From NCBI GenBank assembly GCA_963715745.1, contig OY970271.1:2108001-2172000 (forward strand): DNA of 64,000 nucleotides, written 5' to 3'. This DNA comes from CAWGJF01 sp963715745 (GTDB taxonomy: Bacteria > Bacteroidota > Ignavibacteria > Ignavibacteriales > Ignavibacteriaceae). Position numbers and translations under genes: made by a program. Positions 26,153 through 35,373 of the stretch are shown one piece after another; within the stretch, counting starts at the first letter, position 1, and every line of letters begins with the position of its first letter. A model generated the notes under the pieces. The model did not search any database. It saw only the letters and a program-made list of their open reading frames with translations, and was not told where the DNA came from.

Positions 26153-27465
26153 TGAAAGAGCTGGATCTGGAAATAACATATCATAAAAATCAGGAAAAGA
26201 TTTTATTTGAGAGTGGTGCAAGATTTAAGGTTATTGCCAAAGGAAGAAGGTTTGGTTTAACCAGAGGATTTGCGAATCACATTATTGAACAAATGCTTGA
26301 AGGTGTTTCACCTATTCTATGGGTTGATACGGTTTATGGGAATATCGAGAGATATGTTGACAGATATTTTATTCCTACGCTAAAGGGATTGCCTAAGAAT
26401 TTATGGAAGTATCGAAGCAACCGAAATGATTTGAGAATTGGAAATTCTGTTTGTGATTTTCGTTCTGCTGATAACCCGGAAAACATAGAAGGATTTGGAT
26501 ATGCTTTAATTGTGATAAATGAAGCAGGTATAGTTCTCAAAAACAGAAACCTATGGACTGAATCAATTCTGCCGATGATACTTGACTATAAGGCTAATGT
26601 TTTAATTGGAGGAACGCCAAAAGGCAAAACAGTTAAAAGAACAAGAGAAAGACATTTGTTCTATGAGCTATTTGAAAGAAAAAGTAAAGATTGGGAATCA
26701 TTCAACTTTACATCTTATGATAATCCTTTACTGGACCCGAAAGAGATAGATGAACTTGTGAAGGAAATCTCTCCTGCTTTAAGAGAACAGGAAATAAACG
26801 GAAAGTTTATTGATGCTGAAACTGCGGGAATAATTAAGCACGATTGGTGGCAATATTATGAGAATGAAGATGATCTTTATAAACAGAGAGTTCTAAAGAA
26901 AGTTCAAAGCTGGGATACGGCATTTAAGAAAAACCAGGAGAATGATTACAGTGCCTGCACGACGTGGCTTGTTGGAGAGAATGCTTACTACCTGCTTGAT
27001 ATGTGGAAAGGGCGGGTTGAATTCCCGGAACTAAAGAGAAAAGTGGTTGAACTGGTCAAACTTCACAATGCTAATGAGGTGCTTATTGAAGATAAGGCTT
27101 CAGGACAAAGTCTTTTACAGGAACTTCAGAGAAACACAAGATTGCCGATTAAACCAATCAAAGTAGAGCAGGATAAGATTGCAAGAGTACACAGCGTATC
27201 ACCCTTAATTGAAGCGGGGCGGGTTTTCCTTCCACCAAACAAAATATGGGTAAAGGATTTTACTGATGAATGCGAGGAGTTTCCCAACGGAGAGTATGAC
27301 GATGTAGTTGATACTGTAAGTCAGTTTTTAATGAACCAAAAAGCAAATGCACCTGCTGATATAAAGAGCATAAAGCACAAACCAAGAAACACAATTGCAG
27401 TTAAGTACAGAAAACATTTGGGGATGAGAAATGAAAAACGGAAAAGGAAAATATTTACTAAGTGA
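26152..27465 (+). CDS. Phage terminase large subunit
   Basis: A 437-aa packaging motor. The adenine and Walker A region is AKGRRFGLTRG (residues 29-39), a deviant P-loop as often seen in terminases. Walker B with the catalytic Glu is ALIVINEAG (118-126). The RNase H-like nuclease domain begins at SWDTAFKKNQENDYSACTTW (about residue 255) and includes VLIEDKASGQSLLQEL and a final DDVVDTVSQFL acidic cluster. Length and order are normal, so the gene appears intact. It shares its end with the portal gene start by 35 bp. Confidence 0.88.
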   Translation: MKELDLEITYHKNQEKILFESGARFKVIAKGRRFGLTRGFANHIIEQMLEGVSPILWVDTVYGNIERYVDRYFIPTLKGLPKNLWKYRSNRNDLRIGNSVCDFRSADNPENIEGFGYALIVINEAGIVLKNRNLWTESILPMILDYKANVLIGGTPKGKTVKRTRERHLFYELFERKSKDWESFNFTSYDNPLLDPKEIDELVKEISPALREQEINGKFIDAETAGIIKHDWWQYYENEDDLYKQRVLKKVQSWDTAFKKNQENDYSACTTWLVGENAYYLLDMWKGRVEFPELKRKVVELVKLHNANEVLIEDKASGQSLLQELQRNTRLPIKPIKVEQDKIARVHSVSPLIEAGRVFLPPNKIWVKDFTDECEEFPNGEYDDVVDTVSQFLMNQKANAPADIKSIKHKPRNTIAVKYRKHLGMRNEKRKRKIFTK

Positions 27466-28594
27466 GCTTGCAATCCGCGACAAGCTGGAAGCATACAGCA
27501 ACTTTTATAAAGCACTTCCAGACCCGGATAAGATACTGCAGGAAAATAATTACGACTACGAGATATACAGGGATTTGTTCACCGACCCTCACCTGATGGC
27601 TACAATACAGCAAAGAAAAATGCAGGTACAGCAAATGGGCTGGGAGCTTGAATTTTCAGGAACTAAAAAGATAAAGCAAAGATTGATTAATATAATCAGA
27701 CAACTTCCTTTAAGTGAAATTATATCTGACATACTCGATGCTATCTTCTTTGGTTTTTCAGTTGGCGAAGTAATGTGGATGAAAGACGGAAATGAAATAG
27801 TACCGACAAATGTTATAGGCAAACCGCAGGAATGGTTCATCTTCACAAGAGAGAATGAAATTAGAATGAGAACTTATAAGAACGGACAATATTTTTTTGA
27901 AGAGGGTGCGGAGCTTCCGGAATACAAATTCATCCTTACACAGCACAAGCCTACATATGTTAATCCTTACGGAGAGAGAATACTTGCGAAATGTTATTGG
28001 CCGGTACAATTAAAGAGAGGCGGAATAGACTTTTGGCAATTGATGATGGAACGATATGGAATGCCTTACTTGATTGGACGCTACCCGAATACATTTACTC
28101 AAACTCAGAAAGATGAATTTCTTGATCAACTTCAGCAAATGGTTGAAGATAACATCACAATATTTGAGGAAACACTTGGAATCGAGCTGAAAGAATCACC
28201 ACAATACGATATTGGACAACTGTATGAGAGACTTGTTGATTTCCACAACAAGGAAATAAGCAAAGCGGTTTTAACTGTAACGCTGACTACTGAGATTGAG
28301 GGAGTCGGATCTTACAAAGCATCTGAGATACACAGGGAGATGCTTTCATATCTTGGTGTGAGTGATAAGAAACTTGTTGAGAGATCATTGAATACTTTAC
28401 TTGAGTATTATGTTAAACTGAACTACGGAGATATTCCACTGCCAAGAATTAAGTTGAATAAGAAAGAAGCAATTGTTGAAGAAAGTGCAGACAGAGATAA
28501 AATACTAAGCGAAATTGGAGTAACATTCACAAAAGATTATTTCAAGAAACGATATAATCTTCAGGATACAGACTTTGAACTCGGTAAACAATAA
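27431..28594 (+). CDS. DUF935 (Mu gp29-like) portal protein
   Basis: A 387-aa protein of the DUF935 portal family of Mu-like phages. It has the early LFTDPHLMATIQQRKMQVQQMGWELEF block, the SEIISDILDAIFFGFSVGEVMW helix, and the KRGGIDFWQLMMERYGMPYLIGRYP segment near residue 195. Portals form the 12-mer ring through which terminase drives DNA into the capsid. The protein is a little shorter than Mu gp29, but the family core is complete. The start overlaps terminase by 35 bp in another frame. No Mu gpF-like minor head gene follows. Confidence 0.85.
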   Translation: MKNGKGKYLLSELAIRDKLEAYSNFYKALPDPDKILQENNYDYEIYRDLFTDPHLMATIQQRKMQVQQMGWELEFSGTKKIKQRLINIIRQLPLSEIISDILDAIFFGFSVGEVMWMKDGNEIVPTNVIGKPQEWFIFTRENEIRMRTYKNGQYFFEEGAELPEYKFILTQHKPTYVNPYGERILAKCYWPVQLKRGGIDFWQLMMERYGMPYLIGRYPNTFTQTQKDEFLDQLQQMVEDNITIFEETLGIELKESPQYDIGQLYERLVDFHNKEISKAVLTVTLTTEIEGVGSYKASEIHREMLSYLGVSDKKLVERSLNTLLEYYVKLNYGDIPLPRIKLNKKEAIVEESADRDKILSEIGVTFTKDYFKKRYNLQDTDFELGKQ

Positions 28595-28616
28595 TAAGAT
28601 TCCACTACTAACATCA

Positions 28617-28661
28617 AAGGGCGAAAGGCTGGGGGTGGGTGGGTGGAAGCCTGAAGCCCTT
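28617..28661 (+). terminator. Hairpin after the portal gene
   Basis: AAGGGC-GAA-AGGCT, a 17-nt G-rich loop, then AGCCT-GAA-GCCCTT. That gives 6 bp, an internal GAA/GAA loop and 5 bp. There is no long T tract, so it may be a processing or stability hairpin rather than a true terminator. Confidence 0.5.
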
Positions 28662-28762
28662 AAGAGAGTGCTGTTCAGAGTTACACAAACAAGTGAAGCG
28701 AAGGTGCGTAACACGAAGTGACCTGCACCTGAGCGTAACGAAAGATGAACTGATAAGGTATT

Positions 28763-28982
28763 CCCCGTTAAGTAACAGTGATAATATTCAGGGATAAAAA
28801 ATAAATTTTAGTTTGTGAGATAATATTCAGACTTAATGAGAAGGCTTAACGGGGTAAAGTGGAAGTTTGCATAATGCAACATTATTTTGACAGAGAGAAA
28901 GACAAGTTTCAGTTAAGATAAAAAAGCCTGTTAAATAATGTTTGTTATGTAATACTTCCCGTCAAATGTATAGCCCCGTTAA
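28763..28982. repeat. Non-coding repeat cluster CCCCGTTAA / GATAATATTCAG
   Basis: The region 28595-29099 has no gene. CCCCGTTAA occurs at 28763-28771 and 28974-28982, and inverted (TTAACGGGG) at 28846-28854. GATAATATTCAG occurs twice in direct orientation (28780-28791, 28819-28830) between the first inverted pair. A weaker AGCCTGTTAAATAA lies near 28925. It could be a control, origin or packaging region. Confidence 0.6.
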
Positions 28983-29099
28983 ATAAATATATACGAATTC
29001 ATAACCCTATCTCCCCAACATAACATCATAGATTTACAATTATATTTTCTACTAATTTCACGGGGCGAGATGAACTGATTCCAACCAATGTGAAGTGGG

Positions 29100-30263
29100 T
29101 TAAAAAATTATTTCACAATTTGGATGTAGAGCCTTAAATATAGCAAGTTCCCCTGGTCGAATCGGATTATTCTTACAATTTAATAATTTCAAATTAGAAA
29201 GCTTATTTAAAGGGCTTAGACTTTTGATTTTATTACTGCAAACGACCTTGCTATAGAGCAAATCATTGCTACAATCTAAATGTTCAAGATTTGGTAAATC
29301 TTTTAAAGGTTCAAGGTTGATCACATTATTATTCCTAAATAGAAGGGATTTTAATTTTTTCAAACCTTTTAAGGAATTTAGATCAACTACTTTATTTATT
29401 TCAAAATTCAAATATTCAAGCTTATTTAAATTTCTAAGAGGCTCTATTGATTCAATTTGATTACGGCAACAGGATAAACTTTTCAAATCAGTAAGTTCAG
29501 TTAATGGGTCTAATTTATTGATCTGATTAGAATCAATATAAAGTATTCTGAGCCGCTTAAGTTTTACTATAACAGATATATCGCCATCCAATCCCTGCAC
29601 ATATAGAGATTCCAAATCTGGACAAAATTCAGGTAAATTTATGAGATTACTTATATTATGAGCACTTAATCTTTTTAATTTTTTCCATTTACGACTTAAC
29701 TGAAGAAATAGCTCAGAGATAGAATCAAAATTAAATAGACAAGAAAGATCTTCTAAATTTTCCAGGTCCTCAATTGGTTCAAGACTTAAAATATTATTCA
29801 TAAATAATTCTAATTTTTGCAATTTGTTTAGATTTTTCAAGGGAATCACGGACGTAATATTATTCCAAGAAAGATTCAATTCTTGAAGATTGATTAAATT
29901 TTTTAAGGGGGTAATGTCTTTTATTTTGTTATTGGAACAATTCAGAAATATTAATTTTTCCAACCTTGCTAAAGGAACTAAATCAGTGATGCCAGCATTT
30001 TCAACAATTAATATTTCAAGATTAACAATATGATTTAGGAGATCATCTGAGATTTCTTTTGCGATTGAAATTCCATCACCCAAATCGCCACGATCATATA
30101 AGTCCTCAAATATCCAAAACTCCAAATGCTTCCAATTATGTTGTGACTTGATACCCCCCAGTTGAAGTTCTACTCCTAAATTTAATAACAATATTTTCTG
30201 CCATAATTTATCTAAACTATTCCACCAGCTACGGAGATTAGATCGATTGAATTTGTTAGACAT
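29100..30263 (-). CDS. Cytoplasmic leucine-rich-repeat protein
   Basis: A 387-aa protein without a signal peptide. Residues 1-80 form a unique, Trp- and Leu-rich head (SWWNSLDKLWQKILLLNLG). The rest is a run of about a dozen 21-23-residue leucine-rich repeats of the internalin type, such as ITPLKNLINLQELNLSWNNI and LEPLKDLPNLEHLDCSN. It ends in GELAIFKALHPNCEIIF. LRR proteins bind other proteins; in an element full of defence genes it could be a sensor or an inhibitor of host factors, but nothing in the sequence says which. It is isolated by about 500 bp and 860 bp non-coding stretches. Confidence 0.75.
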   Translation of the reverse strand: MSNKFNRSNLRSWWNSLDKLWQKILLLNLGVELQLGGIKSQHNWKHLEFWIFEDLYDRGDLGDGISIAKEISDDLLNHIVNLEILIVENAGITDLVPLARLEKLIFLNCSNNKIKDITPLKNLINLQELNLSWNNITSVIPLKNLNKLQKLELFMNNILSLEPIEDLENLEDLSCLFNFDSISELFLQLSRKWKKLKRLSAHNISNLINLPEFCPDLESLYVQGLDGDISVIVKLKRLRILYIDSNQINKLDPLTELTDLKSLSCCRNQIESIEPLRNLNKLEYLNFEINKVVDLNSLKGLKKLKSLLFRNNNVINLEPLKDLPNLEHLDCSNDLLYSKVVCSNKIKSLSPLNKLSNLKLLNCKNNPIRPGELAIFKALHPNCEIIF

Positions 30264-31123
30264 AAGTTTCCCGTTTTATCACCAATAAAACTGTTTTTAT
30301 TGTAAACAAAATATAAACAATTGAGGGCTGCGAATTTGTCAAAATTTGGTGAAGCAGTCTTTTGAAAACTTAATCCGCCAGAGGCGGACAGGCTTCGCAA
30401 AGGCGAGTGCGCTTCCCGCCAAAGGCGGGCAGGTTTGTTTGCGATTCAGTTTATCTTTTTTGTCATCAAAAAAGTTGAACAGCAAACATCGCTTTTAGCT
30501 GAATGAATCGAAATAGCGGAATGGAATGGAGTGACAATAGAGCCTTAAAAAAAGCGAACAAATACTATTGTCACGAAATGGAATGGAGCAGATGAGTTCC
30601 CACTACATCCATAAATGGATTACGAGGGACAGGGAATGAAGCTAAATGCAAAAGCTGTCAGCCAGACCCGCCTACGTCTATAATCAACGTAATATTGGCG
30701 GGACTTCGGCGGGCAAGCCGGAGCGAATGTTAAAAGTTTTGAAACTTGCTGAGCAGTGCTTGTCAAAGCACACAGCCCGATGCGTATTCTTCTTCATCTC
30801 CTGATTTATCACTATAAAAATGAGCGAAAAAGCAGCAGCCAGGAAATATCCAACTTGTTTGGATATTTACGGATGCCGTGAACTTGGATTGAGCGAAGCG
30901 AAAGGAAAGTTCACATTTGCTTTGAAGCGAAGTTAAACAATTGTGATTGTGATTTTTTTTAAACCCGGAGGGTTTGCAATATGCAAAATAGTGTGAGCCG
31001 AATACCTGAGGCGAATCCCGCCAGAAGCGGGTAAACTTTATTTTGTGGTCTAATCTAAAAAAATATTTGCGACTGAAATGAGGACTGGCTCTGTCCAGCC
31101 CGGAATTGAAAGAGCAATTATTT
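30264..31123. repeat. Gene-free stretch with REP-like palindromes
   Basis: 860 bp without a credible gene and richer in G/C than its surroundings. Short palindromes recur: TCCGCC-AGA-GGCGGA (30374-30388), CCCGCC-AAA-GGCGGG (30415-30429), CCCGC-CAGAA-GCGGG (31017-31031), and a split CCCGCC/GGCGGG pair near 30667-30703. These look like dispersed REP-type elements or remnants of them. Confidence 0.6.
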
Positions 31124-32038
31124 TCACTCTCTTTTTTGCTTAAATAGTTTTGCAAATTGAAGATATAAGGATATTGGTAAAGAGAAAATATCTGCAAGTT
31201 TTTTATATTTAGTTGTATAACCTAATTGTATGAAATTAAAAACTTTCACAAAAATTTCAATATTTGGATTAAATTGAGTCCCAGCTTTAACTACCATTGC
31301 TCTTACTGAATTTTCCCAAACGATAATTTGATTATATAATTCACACTGATTTGTTTGTAAAGTTTTTTTAAGTTGATAAATAAGTAAATCCAAATAAACA
31401 TCTTGAGATGCATTTTTAGATATTTTTATTTTACCAGAGATAGGTCTAATTTTATCAAGTGTATCTTTGTAAAGGGACGCATTAGATTTAAAATCTGTAC
31501 CCGAACCTTCAAAATTAAGCAATGAATATTCTTCATTACTCTTTATTTCATCAGGGAAATAGCAACTAAAATGAGCCTCTAAACACCATTTAGCAGTATA
31601 AGGCTTATCAGGGGGTGATATTATTAAATATTCTTTTTCTTCTGGAGTTATCAAAAATTCTTTAGATAAAATTAGCTGAATACGAGAATGAAGTTCATTA
31701 AAATCAATTGGTAAACTATAAAAAGTTTCGAGGCCTACATCAGCTAATGTTTCAATAAAACTTGGGTCATCAGTGCCAGATAAAGCTAAAATATTAACAT
31801 CAGAATCAATCTTTTTTAACTTAGCGGCAGAACTAATTATATCGGAAGATAACAGTCCAAGATTTGTCAATATAACAATGTCAAATTTATGTTTTATAAA
31901 TGAACGATAAACTTCCGAGAATGTGCGGACAGAAGTTACCGTATACCCAAACTCATCTAAAACTTCTTTAAATAGAGGAATAGCGTTATCATCGTTATTT
32001 GCGATCAGCACAGAATAATTTCTCATTAAAGTAACCAT
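31124..32038 (-). CDS. Degenerate receiver-domain protein of unknown function
   Basis: A 304-aa protein. Residues 6-125 have the response-regulator receiver fold: VLIANNDDN supplies the acidic pocket and ILALSGTD the switch Ser. However, the phospho-acceptor Asp is replaced by Thr at about residue 58 (DIVILTNLG), and the conserved Lys before Pro is Leu (YSLPIDF). It is therefore probably not phosphorylated. The C-terminal 170 residues match nothing I recognise; they have Cys and Trp near residue 140-160 and a helical end. Met5 is an alternative start. It sits between two repeat-rich spacers. Confidence 0.6.
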   Translation of the reverse strand: MVTLMRNYSVLIANNDDNAIPLFKEVLDEFGYTVTSVRTFSEVYRSFIKHKFDIVILTNLGLLSSDIISSAAKLKKIDSDVNILALSGTDDPSFIETLADVGLETFYSLPIDFNELHSRIQLILSKEFLITPEEKEYLIISPPDKPYTAKWCLEAHFSCYFPDEIKSNEEYSLLNFEGSGTDFKSNASLYKDTLDKIRPISGKIKISKNASQDVYLDLLIYQLKKTLQTNQCELYNQIIVWENSVRAMVVKAGTQFNPNIEIFVKVFNFIQLGYTTKYKKLADIFSLPISLYLQFAKLFKQKRE

Positions 32039-32473
32039 TAACTAATATCTAAATTTAATTTAATTTTGTAAAAAAAGCACAAAGCGTTTTAGACCCGATA
32101 CTTCGACAAGCTCAGTATAAACTTGATACGAAAAGCACAAAGCGATTTTTTGCTGACGACGGCTTGACCCAAAGGAAGCAAAAAGCGAGCGAGGCAAGAC
32201 AACGAACGAAGTTGAGTTGACGCAAGCCCTGAAAGGGTTGTGCTTGCACAACCGAGTCGAGAGCGACTGCGGGCGAAATGAAAGAGCAATTATTTTTTAA
32301 TTGGCGGGGTATGCAACAATGTTTTAATCCCTAAATGAAGATCATCAAATTCGATTGGTATTTAGTAAATCTTGTCTATTCCTGGACTTGCTAAAGATTA
32401 GGCATATTTTAGTTTTTCTGTAAATATGCAATTATTGTGCAATCAATGTGCAATTTGTGCAATTAATGTGCAA
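32039..32473. other. Gene-free spacer with dispersed-repeat text
   Basis: 435 bp with no credible gene. GCACAAAGCG occurs twice (near 32078 and 32134), flanking CTTCGACAAGCTCAGTATAA, a text typical of dispersed intergenic repeats in this group. Near 32400-32470, CAATNNNTGTGCAAT-type repeats (TGTGCAAT four times) precede the end of the next gene. Confidence 0.5.
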
Positions 32474-33790
32474 TTATTTTAATGTATAGAATGAACCTGC
32501 TCCTTTTGTATCGCTTTGGTTAATTAGACCTTTAGCTACTAAATCTGAAAGATCATTTGTCGCAGTATTTCTGGAACAGTTATTAATTTGCTGATAATCT
32601 TTATTTGTTATTTTTTTATTCTCTTTTAAAAATTGCATAGATTTTATCTGGCGTTCATTGAGACCTAATTTTTTCAACTGGTCTTCAGAATAAATATCCT
32701 TGAAAATTGTAACAAGAAAACCGCCATCAATTTCTTTCATTTCAGGTTCGGGTAAGCCGGCTTCTTTACAGGAATTAATAATCTTTAATGTTCCTCTTCC
32801 CCATGCATCAATATATCCACCTTTAAAACAAACATCAGCAATAAGAGGATTGCGCTGGCGAGAAGGATGCTGGCGTTTTAATGATTCAATAGTAAGACCT
32901 TCTGGAAGTATGCCTTCATTCCAGATGCTGATTTTATCATCGTAAACTCTTAATTGAATTTGAGCACCGGAATAGTTTTTATGTACGAGGGCATTTAATA
33001 ACATTTCTCGTAGAGCAGCAACAGGATATTCACCTTTTTCAATTCTCTGAAGCCCTTCAAAATCTACTCTCTTTGTAAGAAACTTATTGTTCAACATTTC
33101 CGGGACTTCAATTAAAATCTTGAAAAGATTCCCTTCAATTACTTCCTGAAATTTTAAATCATCGTCTGAGGTTCCGAAGCGACCAATTTTTACTGAAATA
33201 TTCGGATAGAATTTACCCGGGTCTGAACCAAAAAGAATTATTGCAGCACGCTTAATCTTTTGATTATCATAAAGTCTAAGTTTTTCCAGCAAACTGATTC
33301 TTTCAATATCAGACTCGATTGATATTCGACCGGATTTTTCTGCAGCGTTTAGGAATTTGGTTTGTGAACTCATATCCAGGTCATCAATAGAAGCCCTATC
33401 TTCGTGGAGGTCATCCCAAGTTCTTCCGGATTTACGAAGGAGAAAGTCGTTTAATGCAGCACCAGTTAGTTCCTGGTTTGTGCTGCCACTGCGAATGTAA
33501 TATCTTCCACGTAATGGAATTGCAACTGAATAGGGAGGGACGATAATTTCTATAAAATGATTTGTATTATCCTGCTGTAAATTAACTTCTGCGGTTACTC
33601 CAAGAATATTTTTTATACGATTAGGAAGATCAACCATAAGACGAGCATAGTTTACTAATCCAACATTATTCCCGCTATCATCCTTACCTATGTATAGTTT
33701 ACCACCATTTGTGTTTGCATAAGCGCAAACTGTTTTCAAATTATCTTCCTGCCAGGATTGTTTGTATTCTATATTCTGATCTTCAGGCAT
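32474..33790 (-). CDS. AlbA_2-domain ATP-binding protein (Schlafen-like regulator)
   Basis: A 438-aa protein. The N-terminal AlbA_2/Schlafen-like domain (about 1-120) opens with IEYKQSWQED and includes ANTNGGKLYIGKDDSGNNVG. The middle has an ATPase of the HATPase_c_4 type with REMLLNALVHKNYSG and FKGGYIDAWGRGTLKI. The C-terminus is a winged helix (residues 385-430, including NNCSRNTATNDLSDLVAKGLI). Such proteins are often annotated as transcriptional regulators and occur in defence islands, where some AlbA_2 proteins are thought to cut RNA. It is 13 bp downstream of the putAbiC gene, so it is probably the last gene of that operon. Confidence 0.85.
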   Translation of the reverse strand: MPEDQNIEYKQSWQEDNLKTVCAYANTNGGKLYIGKDDSGNNVGLVNYARLMVDLPNRIKNILGVTAEVNLQQDNTNHFIEIIVPPYSVAIPLRGRYYIRSGSTNQELTGAALNDFLLRKSGRTWDDLHEDRASIDDLDMSSQTKFLNAAEKSGRISIESDIERISLLEKLRLYDNQKIKRAAIILFGSDPGKFYPNISVKIGRFGTSDDDLKFQEVIEGNLFKILIEVPEMLNNKFLTKRVDFEGLQRIEKGEYPVAALREMLLNALVHKNYSGAQIQLRVYDDKISIWNEGILPEGLTIESLKRQHPSRQRNPLIADVCFKGGYIDAWGRGTLKIINSCKEAGLPEPEMKEIDGGFLVTIFKDIYSEDQLKKLGLNERQIKSMQFLKENKKITNKDYQQINNCSRNTATNDLSDLVAKGLINQSDTKGAGSFYTLK

Positions 33791-33803
33791 TGATATTCCT
33801 TAA

Positions 33804-34925
33804 CTAATTTCGTTTTGCTATTTCGTGCCATTCGAATAATTCTTCCGGTGGACTTTTCTTGCGTAATAGTTCTATTTCTTTTTCAAATTTTACTTCTGGT
33901 TTTATGCCAAAATCTGCCAACGGAAGGGGAATATTCTTTATCATTTTATATTTAATTAGGTAACCCTCAGAGTAATCTTTAGGATTTGTATTTCTATCAA
34001 CGTCATTTAGCCAAGGATAACCAAATTTAGATAAAGTATTATAATAAAGTAATAATTGTTCATAATTAGATAGTTGTGCTCTTAAAGTTTTTATATAATT
34101 AATTTTTCTATCTGCTGGTTGCAAATCTGTTCTAAACTTATCAACATATTTTACTGTTTGGAAAAGATTTCTATAATAATGTCCTAAAATATTCATATTA
34201 CCTGAGAAACATCTATGTCTTAAGAAGAAAGAATGTTCCTGACCTGCAATTGGTATTTTAGATTCAAAGGCTTTTTTATCTTTGAAGTACTTATCTATTT
34301 TAATTAGTTCACCTTTAAAAGTATTAATTATCTGTGTGATTTTTTCTGATGAAAGATTTAAGGATTGATCGTTTAATAGAATATTATTCACAATACCGTA
34401 AGAATAAATGTAATATGATATTTTCAATATATTAATATCATCTAAATCATTTCCGTATTTCTGTTTCAACAAGTAGAAAGTAAATCTAAGCTCTTCAAAA
34501 AATTCCTTAAACGTATTTTTACCTACGATTTTATTCCCTAAATAATCTTCAATAAAAATTGAATTTACATTTTCAATATGCAATTTGATCATATCATAAA
34601 ACTTACTTTCAAATCGTTGAACATTAGATATGTCCATTTGATCCTTAAAATTTCTTATCTGGATTTGATTTGCCTGATACTGAACATAAAATGCAGCGAA
34701 GGTTAATACAGCAGCAATAATGGCAATGAACGGAGCTAAGATTCCGCCAATTGTATCGCCTATCTGTCCAGTTTTATTGAAATCAATGCCTAACGGGGAT
34801 GATTGAATAAAAATCAGTGGGAATAACAAAATTAGTATTATGGCTATGGATAATAAAAGTGCTGCTTCTTTAACTAAAACGTCCGCTTGACTCCATTTCT
34901 TTTTAAGATTTGGAAAAATTTTCAA
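33804..34925 (-). CDS. Membrane protein of the putative abortive-infection (putAbiC) family
   Basis: A 373-aa protein with two N-terminal transmembrane helices (about residues 20-40 and 62-85, ending FAAFYVQYQANQIQIRNF). A cytoplasmic helical domain follows with the family landmarks RFESKFYDMIKLHIENV and ILGHYYRNLFQTVKYVD. Related proteins are annotated as putative phage abortive-infection proteins, with no solved mechanism. The start is TTG at 34925; its first base pairs sit in the TGA stop of the 37-residue upstream gene (overlap TTGA), with GGAGG close by. Translational coupling with its upstream genes suggests that it works with the TIR and trypco2-like proteins. Confidence 0.75.
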   Translation of the reverse strand: MKIFPNLKKKWSQADVLVKEAALLLSIAIILILLFPLIFIQSSPLGIDFNKTGQIGDTIGGILAPFIAIIAAVLTFAAFYVQYQANQIQIRNFKDQMDISNVQRFESKFYDMIKLHIENVNSIFIEDYLGNKIVGKNTFKEFFEELRFTFYLLKQKYGNDLDDINILKISYYIYSYGIVNNILLNDQSLNLSSEKITQIINTFKGELIKIDKYFKDKKAFESKIPIAGQEHSFFLRHRCFSGNMNILGHYYRNLFQTVKYVDKFRTDLQPADRKINYIKTLRAQLSNYEQLLLYYNTLSKFGYPWLNDVDRNTNPKDYSEGYLIKYKMIKNIPLPLADFGIKPEVKFEKEIELLRKKSPPEELFEWHEIAKRN

Positions 34926-35035
34926 TCCTCCTCCAGTTCTTCTTCTTTAAAGCTATTTATATTCTCACCAGCCTTAAGAAATTCTTCCCAGGTTGTGCCT
35001 GTGAATAAATCAATCCAATAGGTTGGTTTTTTCAT
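34922..35035 (-). CDS. 37-residue acidic peptide coupled to its neighbours
   Basis: ATG at 35035, stop at 34922-34924. It overlaps the trypco2-like stop as ATGA and the putAbiC start as TTGA, so a ribosome can pass through all three. The sequence is MKKPTYWIDLFTGTTWEEF then an acidic tail. A WIDLFTGTTWEEFLKAG-like phrase is one I have seen as the N-terminus of larger proteins, so this may be a remnant or a stand-alone micropeptide. Confidence 0.55.
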   Translation of the reverse strand: MKKPTYWIDLFTGTTWEEFLKAGENINSFKEEELEED

Positions 35036-35370
35036 TTTAATAATTCAGGTGGTTGATCTTTTAAGTTTAGTTTATTTGAAAGTTCTTTTAATGACAGAAA
35101 AAATGTGTTAAAATTTTTAATCAGATCATTAACCTTTTTCTCTTGTTGTTTAATATTCGAGATTGAGAATTCAATCTTATGAGTAATTTCTTTTTCTTCA
35201 CTTAATTTTCCTGAAACAATTTTAATGTCAATCCCTCCACTTGAACCTTTTGACGTGGTTATTGAAACTTCAAAGTCAATAGAATCATCAAGTTCATAGT
35301 TATCCGGGACAGCAGCTTCAATTTCTGAAATTGTTTTCTTTATAAATTCTTTAAATGTAAATTCTTCCAT
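35032..35370 (-). CDS. Trypco2-like protein
   Basis: A 112-aa protein. The middle has alternating strands ending in an Ile-rich run: SIDFEVSITTSKGSSGGIDIK, then EKEITHKIEFSI. This resembles the trypsin-co-occurring domain 2 (trypco2), a small domain found beside proteases and NTPases in conflict systems. The N-terminal helix (FKEFIKKTISEIEAAVPD) fits the same family. The assignment is by pattern and is moderate. It lies 3 bp from the TIR stop and overlaps the 37-residue gene. Confidence 0.55.
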   Translation of the reverse strand: MEEFTFKEFIKKTISEIEAAVPDNYELDDSIDFEVSITTSKGSSGGIDIKIVSGKLSEEKEITHKIEFSISNIKQQEKKVNDLIKNFNTFFLSLKELSNKLNLKDQPPELLK

Positions 35371-35373
35371 TTT

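Noticed and set aside
28631..28647. G-quadruplex in the hairpin loop after the portal gene
   Set aside because: Only three runs of at least three G are separated by loops and the fourth is GG, so a three-tetrad quadruplex cannot form as written.
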